NCBI RefSeq assembly: GCF_000143985.1
Contig: NC_014364.1
Coordinates: 3,658,001-3,722,000 of the forward strand
DNA from: Sediminispirochaeta smaragdinae DSM 11293
GTDB taxonomy: Bacteria > Spirochaetota > Spirochaetia > DSM-16054 > Sediminispirochaetaceae
Length of the DNA stretch: 64,000 nt
Reading direction: 5' to 3'
Positions 1 to 9,165 of the stretch are shown here, in pieces (positions within the stretch are counted from its first letter, which is position 1; each line of letters begins with the position of its first letter). The position numbers were made by a program, and so were the translations under genes. The notes beneath the pieces were generated by a model that saw only the letters and a list, made by a program, of their open reading frames with translations, did not search any database and was not told the DNA's origin.

Positions 1-123
1 GTATATAGAAAGTGGAAAAGAGGGGAAAGCAGGGAAAGTGAAATAGTTGGTGCTTCAAGAGCTGGTTGGTGACAGTTATTTCCCCCTTCCTATGCAGATG
101 GTGTTTCTGAAGCGCTTACGTTC

Positions 124-396
124 CTAATATATCTCATCATGTGTTCCAACATTGATTGGAATTATTTCTTTTTCCTTTATGATAAAATCTATTGTTATTC
201 GATATATCATATTGATTGATACACTGTAATAATCTGATAGCTTACCTTCCAGCTTATGCAAGCGTAATGATGGATGCAGTGGATTTATTTCTAATAGTTT
301 CAGTGTCTTTTTATATTGATTAAGAATTTCTGGATGCTTTTTTGCAAATGTCTTCGCCCTTTTTACATAACTTTCTGTAAAAATTAGTTTATACAC
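124..396 (-). CDS. RelE/YafQ-type toxin of a type II toxin-antitoxin pair
   Basis: A 90-residue basic protein of the RelE/ParE/YafQ fold, whose members usually cleave mRNA on the ribosome. The pattern fits the family: an N-terminal FTESYVKRAKTF helix, a middle HPSLRLHKLEGKLSDYYS block and a closing YRITIDF...VGTHDEIY strand. The start codon is GTG and lies inside the last codons of the antitoxin gene (8-base overlap), so the two are translationally coupled. The exact subfamily and the catalytic residues cannot be fixed by eye. Confidence 0.85.
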   Translation of the reverse strand: MYKLIFTESYVKRAKTFAKKHPEILNQYKKTLKLLEINPLHPSLRLHKLEGKLSDYYSVSINMIYRITIDFIIKEKEIIPINVGTHDEIY

Positions 397-646
397 TTGT
401 TATTCTCTTCATGTGATCATCAATTGATTCATCATAGATTCTCCCATTTTTTATATCTTCCTCCGACTCTTTTATCGCGGCTTCTAGTTCATATTCTCGT
501 AATTGGCTGTATTCCTCTATGGATAGAACCACATATTTGTTTTTTCCGCGGACAGTGATGATGGCTTCATTATTGCGCGATGTAACCTCATCTATTATGG
601 TAACACCTTTCGTTTTCAGCTCGTTTGCCGTTATGGTATTATTCAT
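389..646 (-). CDS. Phd/YefM-family antitoxin
   Basis: An 85-residue antitoxin that should neutralise the downstream RelE-type toxin and repress the pair. The N-terminal half (TITANELKTKGVTIIDEV, then EAIITVRGKNKYVVLSIEEY) is the Phd/YefM DNA-binding fold; the acidic C-terminal tail would wrap the toxin. The ATG at 646 is preferred over an in-frame GTG at 655 because GAGGTG stands at the right distance before it. A perfect palindrome just upstream is the likely operator. Confidence 0.88.
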   Translation of the reverse strand: MNNTITANELKTKGVTIIDEVTSRNNEAIITVRGKNKYVVLSIEEYSQLREYELEAAIKESEEDIKNGRIYDESIDDHMKRITSV

Positions 647-668
647 ACGATTCACCTCGCTTACATAG

Positions 669-682
669 TACTATTAATAGTA
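669..682. promoter_or_regulatory. Palindromic operator candidate of the RelE-type TA pair
   Basis: TACTATTAATAGTA is a perfect 14-bp palindrome 22 bp upstream of the antitoxin ATG in AT-rich DNA. Phd/YefM antitoxins and their toxin complexes usually bind such palindromes to autoregulate. That it is the operator is inferred from position and symmetry. Confidence 0.55.
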
Positions 683-685
683 TTA

Positions 686-862
686 TTAATCAATCGAAAA
701 AAGACATATCACTTGCACCTTTATAATCCTTTTTATCGGAGACGTACATCCACCTAATTCATCCTTATCAATGAGTGTGAATAATTTTGCTGAACTTTCA
801 TATTCATCACGCTTTATAAGTACATCAACTATGACATCTGAATCAATAAAAGGTTTGGCCAT
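686..862 (-). pseudogene. Truncated PIN-domain (VapC-like) toxin
   Basis: An ATG-initiated frame of 58 codons starts like a PIN-domain ribonuclease: MAKPFIDSDVIVDVLIKRD, with the first acidic metal ligand in place, then ESSAKLFTLIDKDEL and TSPI. A full PIN domain has about 130 residues. Here the similarity stops after TSPI, the frame continues for about 15 unrelated residues, and it stops next to the RelE-type pair. The acidic residues of the C-terminal half are missing, so the product cannot be an active nuclease. It looks like the remnant of a second TA locus, probably cut when the neighbouring pair arrived. Confidence 0.6.
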
Positions 863-935
863 TCAAATGCCGTACGTAAAGGCAGGAAATTTGTCATATG
901 CTTCAGATGTGTGATCACATAATGGGCCGATGGCT

Positions 936-3053
936 CTAAAGGGAGCTTAAGGGGATGCGAATTTTGTAGGTAGTGCCGGAGGAGGTCCGGGATTCCACGG
1001 TGGCGGAAAGCATGTTTGCCACCTCGGTGATAATCCCCAGGCCGATAGCCGAGGGATAGTGAGTCTCTTCATCGGTATCGACCCCGTCGTCACTTACCAC
1101 CACCTCAAGGGAAGAAGAAGCCAGCTTAATGATTGTCACACTAATATGGCCCGTTTCCATATTGTGAAAGGCATGTTTGCCTGCACTGTTTACAAGTTCC
1201 TGAATCAGGATACTGACGAGAAACAGCTGCTGAATGTTCATGGTAAGATCTTCAACATAACCTTCGATCTCGATATGACGCTTTTTACTTTGAGACGAGA
1301 AGTATCGCAAAAGTTCTTCAATATAGGGACGAACGGGGACAACCCGGTAATCTGGAAATGTAAAAAGCTTATCGTAGAAAACACTCAACGAGGAAACCCG
1401 CTTCCGCGCATCTTCAAGGGCTTCATACGCAGTCTCAACCGTCAGAGCTTGTTCCTCAATCTTTAGGAGATCTGCGATAACCAGCAGCGTATACCGTATC
1501 CGATACTGGACCTCCTGAAAGAGTTGTTTATTTGTATCATTCAGCTTCTCAATCTCTCGTTCGGCGGCAAGCCTTGCCGATATATCCCTGCTTACCCCCA
1601 CAATTTCGCAGCAGCGGCAAGCCTTACCTGTAACGGCGATTGCCGTTATCTCAATATCCGCTATTGAGCCGTCCGAACGATAGTGTTGATATAACCCGAT
1701 TTGCGGTCCTTCCCGTTTTGAATCCGCCATAAGAGCATCATAGGAATCGGGAGTCAGAAGCCCTCGTATTCCAAGCTTCTTTGCGCTTTCTACCGTAAAG
1801 CCGAACACTTTTTCAACGGAAGGGCTGATATAGGATAGCGTTTCATGCTCAAGATCAATCGTCCAGACAACGGCTCCGGAAAACTCCGCGAGATACCAAT
1901 AGCGCCTGGCCTTTTCAAGTTCCTCGGATTGTGGTGAGTAGAGATCCATGATAATCGAATGAAGATAGGATCTCCCCTCGATTCTTACCGGATTGGTGAT
2001 GACAACGACTTCGCATGTACTCCCATCCGCCTTTCGATGGCAGAAGAAAAAAAAGTTCTTTCGCAGTTTGACGGCGGATCGCATTTCCGCTTTCGCCGAG
2101 GCAAAGGGAAGGATATTGATATCGGCCATCTTCATCTGACACAGAATAGCCATCGGCCATCCGTAGAATTCCGACGCTGCCCTGTTTGCATCGACAATCG
2201 AACCGTCCTCGGGATCGAGCATGAACATAGGCAAGGAGCTCTCATCAAAAAGATTGTAGTAGTGATTTTTCTCACTCACTCCGTACGGCTGAACCAAAGT
2301 CGGATTTTCAAGCTTTTTTAGATCTGTTATATCACGTAAAACGCCAAAAACGATTTCATCGCTCGCCTCGACATCCGCTATCGAGCGTATCCAGATGACC
2401 CGGCCATCGTCGGGCCTGGCTATTCGATATTCGGCCTTGTATGTCGTTTTGTCGCGAATTGCACGCTCCAATGCCTGCTCCCGCAGTATTCGATCCTCAG
2501 GCAAAACAAGCAGGCGAAACTTCGCTACGGAAAAAAGAGGAGCGGGTAAGCCGCAGATAGCCACAGCCCCTTCGGAAAAGAGAAAGTGTTCGCTATCCCT
2601 GGACATTCGCCAATGCCCCATGGCCGAAACTTCTTCGGCCCTTCGAAAATAACGGAGTGTTTGCCGCTGTTGTTCACACGCCTCGAACAGGGTAAAAGCC
2701 ATCTCGATAGAGGCCTGGAGTACAAAATAGCCTGAGTTTTTAACGACATAACCATATCTGGTAATATTCCTGACCTTTTCAACCATCTCCTGTGAGGAAT
2801 GGGAACTCAGAAAGAGAATCGGCAATTCACGTTTTTTTAGAATACGGGATGCGGTCTCTGTTCCGGATATTCCCGGCCCAAGGTCGATATCCATCAAAAT
2901 CAAATCGATTTCCGGTGTTACCGCTTCAAGAGCTGCCTCACCTGAAAAGACATGAAGCACTTCATAACCGATGGATTCCAGAAATCTTGTTTCTGCCAAG
3001 GCCGTTATCGCCTCATCCTCCACCAAAAGAAGTCGTTTTTTTCTTTCTTTCAT
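936..3053 (-). CDS. Receiver-PAS-PAS-PAS-kinase-like signalling protein with degenerate kinase motifs
   Basis: About 705 residues. Residues 1-130 form a receiver domain (LLLVEDE; phospho-acceptor Asp in LILMDIDLG; VVKNSG switch lysine). Three PAS-type segments follow, and the C-terminal 200 residues resemble a HisKA_2/HATPase kinase. The phospho-acceptor box, normally EVHHRxKNN, reads EVQYRIRYT and so lacks its histidine. The N box reads ELVNSAGKHAF and the G1 box DDGVD, also unlike active kinases. The ATG at 3053 lies 19 bp after cheW; a start at 3098 would overlap cheW. As last gene of a chemoreceptor-cheW operon it probably processes chemosensory or energy signals, perhaps without autokinase activity. 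Confidence 0.8.
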   Translation of the reverse strand: MKERKKRLLLVEDEAITALAETRFLESIGYEVLHVFSGEAALEAVTPEIDLILMDIDLGPGISGTETASRILKKRELPILFLSSHSSQEMVEKVRNITRYGYVVKNSGYFVLQASIEMAFTLFEACEQQRQTLRYFRRAEEVSAMGHWRMSRDSEHFLFSEGAVAICGLPAPLFSVAKFRLLVLPEDRILREQALERAIRDKTTYKAEYRIARPDDGRVIWIRSIADVEASDEIVFGVLRDITDLKKLENPTLVQPYGVSEKNHYYNLFDESSLPMFMLDPEDGSIVDANRAASEFYGWPMAILCQMKMADINILPFASAKAEMRSAVKLRKNFFFFCHRKADGSTCEVVVITNPVRIEGRSYLHSIIMDLYSPQSEELEKARRYWYLAEFSGAVVWTIDLEHETLSYISPSVEKVFGFTVESAKKLGIRGLLTPDSYDALMADSKREGPQIGLYQHYRSDGSIADIEITAIAVTGKACRCCEIVGVSRDISARLAAEREIEKLNDTNKQLFQEVQYRIRYTLLVIADLLKIEEQALTVETAYEALEDARKRVSSLSVFYDKLFTFPDYRVVPVRPYIEELLRYFSSQSKKRHIEIEGYVEDLTMNIQQLFLVSILIQELVNSAGKHAFHNMETGHISVTIIKLASSSLEVVVSDDGVDTDEETHYPSAIGLGIITEVANMLSATVESRTSSGTTYKIRIPLSSL

Positions 3054-3072
3054 TGCTACGTTCCCATAGCCG

Positions 3073-3519
3073 CTATGTTTCGCCGAACATCCGATCAATA
3101 TCCACTATCACGATGAACCGATCGTGCTGGTTCCCAATGCCCTTTATGAAATTCTCACCGGCTGCATCTCCCATTACCGGCTGTTCCTCGATGACGGAGT
3201 CTGAAATCTCAAGCACCTCATGGACAGCATCCGTGAGCATTCCAACGGTTTTCATCTCCGATTTCGAGATAGTTTCAAGAACGATGATGACATTATCCCC
3301 CGAGACCTTACGTGGCTGAAGGCCGAAAAGCACCCGTACATCGGAAACAGGAACACTTCTGCCTCTCACGTTTATGATACCCAGTACAGAATCATCGCTT
3401 CCGGGGAGCCTTGTTATGGGTTGCAGTTCAAGAACCTCTCGAACCGAGGCAATGGGAATGGCATATACGCTTTCATCAATGCTAAAGGTAAGATATTGAC
3501 TGCTGTTGTCTATGGGCAT
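3073..3519 (-). CDS. cheW: CheW chemotaxis coupling protein
   Basis: A 148-residue single-domain CheW that would link chemoreceptors to the CheA kinase. It shows the usual run: YLTFSIDESVYAIPIASVREVLE, then ITRLPGSDDSVLGIINVRGRSVPVSDVR, and a late GIGNQHDRFIVIVDIDRMF. The gene lies 9 bp after the chemoreceptor gene and is cotranscribed with it. A GGAGAG stands before the ATG. No CheA, CheY, CheR or CheB gene is present in this window, so it must work with components encoded elsewhere. Confidence 0.93.
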   Translation of the reverse strand: MPIDNSSQYLTFSIDESVYAIPIASVREVLELQPITRLPGSDDSVLGIINVRGRSVPVSDVRVLFGLQPRKVSGDNVIIVLETISKSEMKTVGMLTDAVHEVLEISDSVIEEQPVMGDAAGENFIKGIGNQHDRFIVIVDIDRMFGET

Positions 3520-3528
3520 AGTTCTCTC

Positions 3529-5130
3529 CTACAGATCTTCGAAATCCGCCGGAACAGCCGGAACAATGGCCGTCACCCGCTCCTCCCCTTTCTTATTTGT
3601 CTGAGAGGGGCCGTTGACCTCTTCAGTTTTTTTGAGCCGAAAAAAGGCTATGGTCTCGGATAATGCACTGGCCTGCCCCGAAAGCTCCTCTGCCATGGAT
3701 GCCAACTCCTCACTCGATGATGCATTCTGTTGTATAACGGTATCAAGTTGTACCATTGCATTGGTAATCTGATCGGCCCCTGTGCCCTGCTCCCTGGAAG
3801 CGGCGGATATCTCCTGAACGAGATCCGCCGTCTTACGGATATCGGGAACAATCTTATCAATGAGCTCTCCGGCCTGGGTCGCCGTATCAACCGTCGTCTT
3901 GGAGAGACTGCTGATTTCCGCGGAAGCATGTTGGCTACGTTCTGCCAGTTTCCGAACCTCACTTGCAACAACGGCAAATCCCTTACCTGCATCGCCTGCT
4001 CGGGCAGCCTCGATGGCGGCATTCAACGCCAGGAGATTTGTCTGCCTGGCAATCTCCTCGATGATACCGATCTTACCGGAAATCTCACGAATCGCCTGAA
4101 CGGCCTGGCCAACTGCCGTACCCCCTTTTGCCGCATCTGTTGCAGCCTGCAATGCAATCTTTTCGGTCATGGCGGCATTATCCATATTCTGTTTAATGGT
4201 GGCCCCCATCTCCTCTATCGAGCTTGATACCTCTTCGGCTCCCGAAGCCTGTTCGGCAGATCCCTGGCTTAAATTCTCAGAGGTAGAACTGATCTCTTCA
4301 CTTCCCGTCGCAACTTGAGCGGTAGCATTCTGTATATCGGCGACAATCGAGCTAAGATTTTGCACCATCAAAAGAAGCGAACGCCGTATTCCCGTAGCCT
4401 TTTCCACCGCCGATATATCAATCTCGAGATCTCCCGCAGCTACTTTATCGGCGACTTGCTCAACGAGAGCAGGTTCACCTCCAACTGTCTTCAGAACAGA
4501 ATTGGAAAGGAGAAATCCTATGGTCCCGCCCAAAAGCACAGCCGCAACAATGACACAGGCCATGAGAATGACACTGGATCGATAAAGTGCGCTTGTTTGC
4601 TCGGCAATGGAATGGGCATTATTCTCCTTTCTGTCCGTAGCATCGGTTAAGGCACTGTCCATACTATCAAATTGTGTTCGAGCGGCCTCCATGGAGAGCT
4701 TCTTGGCAGCAATGATCTTCTCCATATCATGTGAAGAGCCGAGCTCAATGACTTGCGTTGTGAGGGGGAGCCAGCTATTGTAGCCGTCAAGGGCCTTGGA
4801 AACGGCAGCCTGTCCTCCCTCGGTGACAAATCGTTTTCCGGCCTCGGCAAGAAGTTCATCTACCGTTTCCACGCTTTTCTTCCAGGCTGAGGCATACTGA
4901 TTTTTCAGTTCAAAAGAATCGGCCAACAAAAGATTCTTTTCCGCACGCACAGCATAAAGCGTATTGAGATTTGCTTCCTTTATATAGGAAAGCCCCAATA
5001 GTTCGTTTTCATACATGGTATCGGCGGCATCATTAATAACACGCATGTTTCGCAGACCGACAATTCCAACCAGCAAAGACATGAATGCAACAAGCAAAAA
5101 ACCAACCAGAAGCCTAGCCCGTATACCCAT
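3529..5130 (-). CDS. Methyl-accepting chemotaxis protein with 4-helix-bundle sensor
   Basis: 533 residues. A transmembrane helix near residues 8-28 is followed by a periplasmic helical region of about 165 residues of the 4HB_MCP type, a second membrane helix near 190-212, a HAMP-like linker and a cytoplasmic signalling hairpin. The tip is intact ([20 protein letters not shown], then [18 protein letters not shown]). No CheR-binding pentapeptide is seen at the C-terminus. The ATG at 5130 is chosen because GGGAGG lies 6 bases before it; a longer reading to 5169 has no such site. The ligand cannot be predicted. It starts the operon with cheW and the receiver-PAS protein. Confidence 0.92.
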   Translation of the reverse strand: MGIRARLLVGFLLVAFMSLLVGIVGLRNMRVINDAADTMYENELLGLSYIKEANLNTLYAVRAEKNLLLADSFELKNQYASAWKKSVETVDELLAEAGKRFVTEGGQAAVSKALDGYNSWLPLTTQVIELGSSHDMEKIIAAKKLSMEAARTQFDSMDSALTDATDRKENNAHSIAEQTSALYRSSVILMACVIVAAVLLGGTIGFLLSNSVLKTVGGEPALVEQVADKVAAGDLEIDISAVEKATGIRRSLLLMVQNLSSIVADIQNATAQVATGSEEISSTSENLSQGSAEQASGAEEVSSSIEEMGATIKQNMDNAAMTEKIALQAATDAAKGGTAVGQAVQAIREISGKIGIIEEIARQTNLLALNAAIEAARAGDAGKGFAVVASEVRKLAERSQHASAEISSLSKTTVDTATQAGELIDKIVPDIRKTADLVQEISAASREQGTGADQITNAMVQLDTVIQQNASSSEELASMAEELSGQASALSETIAFFRLKKTEEVNGPSQTNKKGEERVTAIVPAVPADFEDL

Positions 5131-5158
5131 TATATCCTCCCGAAATGACAACGTATAA

Positions 5159-5197
5159 CCATTAGTCATAGTATGTGTCTAATGGGAATATTGTCAA
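5159..5197 (-). promoter_or_regulatory. Promoter of the mcp-cheW operon with inverted repeat
   Basis: On the minus strand TTGACA (5192-5197) and TACTAT (5168-5173) are separated by 18 bp, a good housekeeping-sigma promoter about 40 bp before the chemoreceptor start. CCATTAG (5159-5165) and CTAATGG (5179-5185) form a perfect 7-bp inverted repeat that encloses the -10 element, so a repressor could act here. No flagellar-sigma (TAAA...GCCGATAA) match was seen. Confidence 0.55.
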
Positions 5198-5347
5198 TGA
5201 ATTTTCCAGGCAGGCATCCTTTTATTTGGGAAAAAGCGTGCCGAAGTGTAAAAGTACTAGTATTATTTTGCATACAGTAAGTAGATGAGAATGGAAGGAT
5301 TTTCCCTTATGGTGAAGTACAGAGCTGTACAAACCAAAGGAGATAGT

Positions 5348-5656
5348 ATGACAGAAACTCAGCAGATTTTTATCAAAAACCTACGCCGGATCAGAAATAC
5401 AACGGGGCAATCACAGTCTTCCGTAGCGGAAAAGTGCGGCCTTTCGACCAATTATATTGCAGGTCTGGAATCCGGTCGGAGGTTCCCCTCTCCCGCAACA
5501 ATCGATAAACTGTGTGTTGCTCTGGAAATTCGCCCCTACGAGCTGTTTTATGATCCCATGAAAGACTTTCAGCCCATTGATGCCGGAAACGCACAATATG
5601 TGGTCAAACAATATATCAAACGACGTTTAGAGGAGCTTATAAAAGAGCTCGATTAG
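5348..5656 (+). CDS. XRE-family (Cro/CI-type) transcriptional regulator
   Basis: 102 residues with a helix-turn-helix of the HTH_3 type at about residues 10-65 (FIKNLRRIRNTTGQSQSSVAEKCG, then TNYIAGLESGRRFPSPATIDKL). A short C-terminal helix with KRRLEELIKEL may dimerise. The ATG at 5348 follows AAGGAGA at ideal spacing; an in-frame ATG at 5285 has no ribosome site. It is monocistronic, transcribed away from the mcp operon and closed by a terminator. Target genes are unknown. Confidence 0.85.
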   Translation: MTETQQIFIKNLRRIRNTTGQSQSSVAEKCGLSTNYIAGLESGRRFPSPATIDKLCVALEIRPYELFYDPMKDFQPIDAGNAQYVVKQYIKRRLEELIKELD

Positions 5657-5680
5657 GCAAGGTATAGTGCACGTAATGCG

Positions 5681-5709
5681 ACCCCGGGATCTCACTCTCC
5701 GGGGTTTTC
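5681..5709 (+). terminator. Terminator of the XRE regulator gene
   Basis: ACCCCGG (5681-5687) pairs with CCGGGGT (5699-5705), followed by TTTT after the stem. It lies 25 bp after the stop codon. Confidence 0.7.
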
Positions 5710-5712
5710 CTA

Positions 5713-5778
5713 CTGTTGCGAAAATTGGTGGCGAACAAAGCCGTGGGAAGCAGAAGGAATCACCAATATTCGCAACAG
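5713..5778. repeat. 18-bp inverted repeat between converging transcripts
   Basis: CTGTTGCGAAAATTGGTG (5713-5730) and CACCAATATTCGCAACAG (5761-5778) match at 17 of 18 positions around a 30-bp spacer. It lies between the XRE terminator and the 3' end of the sugar permease operon, so as RNA it could end or protect either transcript. Each arm also resembles the promoter box seen upstream of three importer operons in this window. Confidence 0.6.
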
Positions 5779-5787
5779 AAAAGAGGC

Positions 5788-6618
5788 TTAGCCCTTTACC
5801 GAACCGGCAAGAAGCCCCCGAATAAAATACTTACCGAGGATGATGTAGATCAACAAAACCGGTAATCCTGCAATGAAGGATCCGGCCATGGGCAGATTCC
5901 AACTTACAGCCTGGCCGCCTGCCAGCTTTGAGAGGCCGACGGTAATAGGGTTTGCCTCCGGTCTTGTCAGGGTAATCCCCCAAAGGAACTCGTTCCATAT
6001 CTGGGTAAACTGCCAGATCCCGACGACAACAAAGGCAGGAGCGGAAAGAGGGATAAACATGCGAATAAGAAGAGAAAAAAACCCGCAGCCGTCGAGTCTT
6101 GCGGATTCGACTAGGGAGTTGGGGATCTGATCATAAAAGTTTCGAAAAATAAGCGTAACAATGGGAATCCCGTAAATCACATGGGCAAGAATCAAGCCGC
6201 CGAGGGAACCGTACAGGCCGATACTCCGTAAAACCTGAAAGAGAGGAATAAGAATAATCTGATAAGGTATGAACATCCCAAAGAGAAGAAAGGAGAATAT
6301 CAACTCACTTCCGGAGAAACGATTCTTCGAAAAAACGAAACCGTTGACGGCTCCTACCAGTGCCGATATAAGGGTAGCCGTTACCGCCAAAATGATGCTG
6401 TTCAGGAAATCGGGGCGAAGGAGGTCAAACGCATCCTTGTAGCTTTTCCAGTTCAGCCGTTTCGGAAGGGACCACGCCCGGGCCAAATTAATCTCAGCCG
6501 GATCTTTTAACGAGGTGATAAGTGCCATATACATGGGGACAAGGAAAAGAAGAACCCCAAGAACGAGAAAGAAATAAAGAAAAAACCTCTGCTTGGAGAG
6601 TGTATGTCGAAGGCTCAT
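5788..6618 (-). CDS. CUT1 sugar ABC importer permease (MalG-like)
   Basis: 276 residues, six predicted membrane helices, and the EAA loop that docks the ATPase (ESARLDGCGFFSLLIRMFIPL). The N-terminus, with a helix around LYFFLVLGVLLFLVPMYMALITSLK, is typical of MalG/UgpE partners. It overlaps the upstream permease by 4 bases, so translation is coupled. With the preceding permease and binding protein it forms a glucose/mannose-type importer. No ATPase gene is in the operon; a shared MsmK/UgpC-type ATPase encoded elsewhere is expected. Confidence 0.93.
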   Translation of the reverse strand: MSLRHTLSKQRFFLYFFLVLGVLLFLVPMYMALITSLKDPAEINLARAWSLPKRLNWKSYKDAFDLLRPDFLNSIILAVTATLISALVGAVNGFVFSKNRFSGSELIFSFLLFGMFIPYQIILIPLFQVLRSIGLYGSLGGLILAHVIYGIPIVTLIFRNFYDQIPNSLVESARLDGCGFFSLLIRMFIPLSAPAFVVVGIWQFTQIWNEFLWGITLTRPEANPITVGLSKLAGGQAVSWNLPMAGSFIAGLPVLLIYIILGKYFIRGLLAGSVKG

Positions 6619-7748
6619 CCCTGTCTCCTTTGTTTGTGTGAATGCATCAGATAGGGAATGACAAAGAGCGCCGCCATAATGAAGAGAATAACGGCGATCG
6701 CGGCTCCCATGGCAAATTGATTGGCCCTGAAGGTTGTCAGATACATGTTTACCGAGGGATGACCTGTATTGGCGTTGTCCGCCCCCGCCATGGCATAGAT
6801 GAGATCAAACATCTTCAGGGAAATATGAGAGAGAATGATTACGGCGCTGAGGGTAATCGGCTTGATGTTGGGGATGGCAATCTTCCAGTAATAGGTAAAC
6901 TCTCCAGCACCATCCATACGGGATGATTCACGGATACTCTCAGGTAAGCCCCTGAGCCCGGCCAGATAGAGCGCCATGGTATAACCGGAATATTGCCATA
7001 TTGCGGCGAGGAGAATTCCCAGGGTAGCCAGATTAAAGCCGTGGATCTCTTCGAAGGGAAGAAGCGGAGGGAGAAGCCATCTGCTTATAGCACAAAGGAG
7101 AAGTGAGGACGCGAAAAGAGCCGAGTGAATAACCATCTTCCGGTGGATTCTGTTACGAACGGCCCGCAAAAGCAACATAAGGAAAACCAGAGCTGCAATA
7201 AAAAAGAGAATAGAAAGGAGATGCTGCCAATTGAAGGTCAGAATAGCCTTACGGCTGCTGATCCAGAGGAATTCCCCTTTTTTCAGACCGAGGAAGGTGG
7301 GCAGCAGGTTAAGTCCTCCGTTGGGTGCTAAAAGCCATCGCCATATTGTCCCTGTAACGATAAAAGAAAGGGCCATGGGATAAAGAAAAATCGTTCGGTA
7401 GAAGCCCTCATGCCGAATTTTTCTATCAAGCAGCACCGCCAGCAAAAAACCTAAAAAAAGTGTTCCAACCAGCAGAATAACAGAGTAAAAAAACGTATTG
7501 ACCAGATCTTGTCTGAAACGGCCGTAGATGAATCCCGAAAAAAGTTGTCGATAATTGCCGAGACCAACCCAATGTTTCACAGGATGTTCCGCAAGGCCGG
7601 CCCCTTGTCCCCAGTCCGTCAGGGAAACATATATCGTGTTAAAGATAAAACCGTAAACGAAGACGGCCACTAAAACGACCGAAGGCAATAGTACGAGAAT
7701 TGCCTTAACCATGTCCGACCGGTTTTTGAGCTTTTTGCTGTGTGCCAT
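6615..7748 (-). CDS. CUT1 sugar ABC importer permease (MalF-like)
   Basis: 377 residues, longer than the usual 290-300 because of an inserted hydrophobic segment (about residues 165-235) between the early and late helices. The EAA loop reads ESSRMDGAGEFTYYWKIAIPNIKP. The ATG at 7748 is preferred to one at 7796 because the longer N-terminus (SGGPAFLFFAKRTDN) does not look like permease sequence and would cover the intercistronic region. Neighbours are the binding protein upstream and the MalG-like permease downstream. The larger size matches what I recall for glucose/mannose importers of Thermus type. Confidence 0.88.
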   Translation of the reverse strand: MAHSKKLKNRSDMVKAILVLLPSVVLVAVFVYGFIFNTIYVSLTDWGQGAGLAEHPVKHWVGLGNYRQLFSGFIYGRFRQDLVNTFFYSVILLVGTLFLGFLLAVLLDRKIRHEGFYRTIFLYPMALSFIVTGTIWRWLLAPNGGLNLLPTFLGLKKGEFLWISSRKAILTFNWQHLLSILFFIAALVFLMLLLRAVRNRIHRKMVIHSALFASSLLLCAISRWLLPPLLPFEEIHGFNLATLGILLAAIWQYSGYTMALYLAGLRGLPESIRESSRMDGAGEFTYYWKIAIPNIKPITLSAVIILSHISLKMFDLIYAMAGADNANTGHPSVNMYLTTFRANQFAMGAAIAVILFIMAALFVIPYLMHSHKQRRQG

Positions 7749-7780
7749 ATTATCCGTCCGCTTTGCAAAAAATAAGAAGG

Positions 7781-7817
7781 CCGGCCCGCCGGACAAGATA
7801 ATCGGTCGGCGGACCGG
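7781..7817 (-). promoter_or_regulatory. Intercistronic stem-loop between binding-protein and permease genes
   Basis: CCGGCCCGCCG (7781-7791) pairs with CGGCGGACCGG (7807-7817) with one mismatch. It has no T-run and sits 34 bp after the binding-protein stop codon. It may slow 3' decay of the binding-protein message or partly terminate transcription, giving more binding protein than permease. Confidence 0.6.
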
Positions 7818-7851
7818 ATATTACAACATAGACTGTGCGGCAAAGTTTCCG

Positions 7852-9165
7852 CTACTTACCTATCCCGTTCTGAATGGCAATCGCCTGACAGGCATTTGCC
7901 GCCTGCTGAGCATTTCTGCTGGTCAGGAACATTTCCATGACGGTAGAGAAATCATTCATAAAGCCTTCGTTGGCAACCACGCCGTGGGCCAGAGATCCGA
8001 CAATCCGGTCCTTGGCAAAATCCTTGGCCGCCGACTGCGAATAGACATTATACAGGCTGAGATCACTGTCGGTGCGAGCGGAAATGGATCCCTTAAGGGG
8101 ATTAAAGGTATCGGATCCCTCTTTAGAACCGCAGACCTTCAACCAGGAAAGTGTTGCATCAGGATTGTTCGTGCCCTTCGGGCATCCGAAACTATCGGCC
8201 AGAAAGATAAAAACACCGCTGGTATCGGGAGATGGGGCCCAGCCGTAGCCGGAACCGGGTTCGATATTCAGGGTGGTGGAGAGATATCCAGCCGCCCAGT
8301 CGCCCATTACGTTAAAAGCGGCATCGCCGATGACCACCATGTCGGTTGCCTGCTGCCAGGAAAGGGAAGCGGCATCCATATTGGTATAGGACAGGATCTT
8401 TCCGAACGTCTCCCACACCTTAACGACCCTGGGATCTGTCCAGGAAATCTCTCCGTTCCAGAGTGCTTCATAATCGTCGGCCCCCAGTACGCCCAGGGCG
8501 ACACTTTCCCACAGATGGTTTACCGTCCATGTTTGAGCCACCGCAAGGGGGACAACACCCTTACTTTTCAGCGTTTCGGCGACGGTAAAGAAGTCATCCC
8601 ATGTTTTCGGGGCCTCAACACCCCACTTTTTCAAGTTGTCAGGAATATACCACAGAACATTGGAACGATGGATGTTAACGGGTACCGACCAGATACCTTT
8701 ATCTGTTCCTATCAGATTGATCAGGTCCTTCGGAAAGACATCCATCCACCCCTCTTTTTCAAAGAGAGGAGTCAGATCGAGCATACGATTGGCCGCAACC
8801 CAGGTACCGATAAGCTCTTGTCCTGCATGGACCTGGAACGTTTCGGGAGGATCGCCGCCCAACATTCTGGTCTTCAGAACGGCCTTGGCATTTACACCGG
8901 AACCTCCGGTCACCGTCGCATTAATGACATTGACATTTGGGTATTTGGACTCATACACCTTGATCAACGCTTCCAACGCAGGGGCCTCGTCACCGGCCCA
9001 CCAGGAGAACAATTCCAAATCTCCCGATGGAGCCTTGTCGGTGAGAACAACCTGCTCTACATCCATGGGAGAGGCAGGGGCCTTTTCTTCCTCCTGACCA
9101 CCTGCAAACAGGCCAGCGGAAACCATCAGGCTCAGAACAATCAGTAATCCAATGCTTTTTTTCAT
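7852..9165 (-). CDS. Glucose/mannose-type ABC substrate-binding protein
   Basis: 437 residues with an N-terminal signal peptide ([20 protein letters not shown], cleavage near FA-GGQ). It is very similar, over its whole length, to the Thermus glucose/galactose/mannose-binding protein as I remember it: [72 protein letters not shown] and [14 protein letters not shown] hexose ligand is therefore likely. The ATG at 9165 follows AAGGAG by 5 bases; the GTG at 9171 is too close to that site. It is the first gene of the importer operon, under the conserved box promoter. Confidence 0.92.
   Translation of the reverse strand: MKKSIGLLIVLSLMVSAGLFAGGQEEEKAPASPMDVEQVVLTDKAPSGDLELFSWWAGDEAPALEALIKVYESKYPNVNVINATVTGGSGVNAKAVLKTRMLGGDPPETFQVHAGQELIGTWVAANRMLDLTPLFEKEGWMDVFPKDLINLIGTDKGIWSVPVNIHRSNVLWYIPDNLKKWGVEAPKTWDDFFTVAETLKSKGVVPLAVAQTWTVNHLWESVALGVLGADDYEALWNGEISWTDPRVVKVWETFGKILSYTNMDAASLSWQQATDMVVIGDAAFNVMGDWAAGYLSTTLNIEPGSGYGWAPSPDTSGVFIFLADSFGCPKGTNNPDATLSWLKVCGSKEGSDTFNPLKGSISARTDSDLSLYNVYSQSAAKDFAKDRIVGSLAHGVVANEGFMNDFSTVMEMFLTSRNAQQAANACQAIAIQNGIGK

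Noticed and set aside
1-123. A gene or repeat at the left edge
   Set aside because: The bases are purine-rich with no open frame of note and no repeat partner in the window.
1059-1466. Plus-strand open frames across the receiver-PAS-kinase gene (also around 1959-2321 and 2792-3319)
   Set aside because: Shadows of a gene with clear domains on the other strand.
7711-9147. A 478-codon open frame on the plus strand
   Set aside because: It lies antisense to the sugar-binding-protein gene, has no recognisable domain and no ribosome site; the minus-strand protein matches a known family along its full length.
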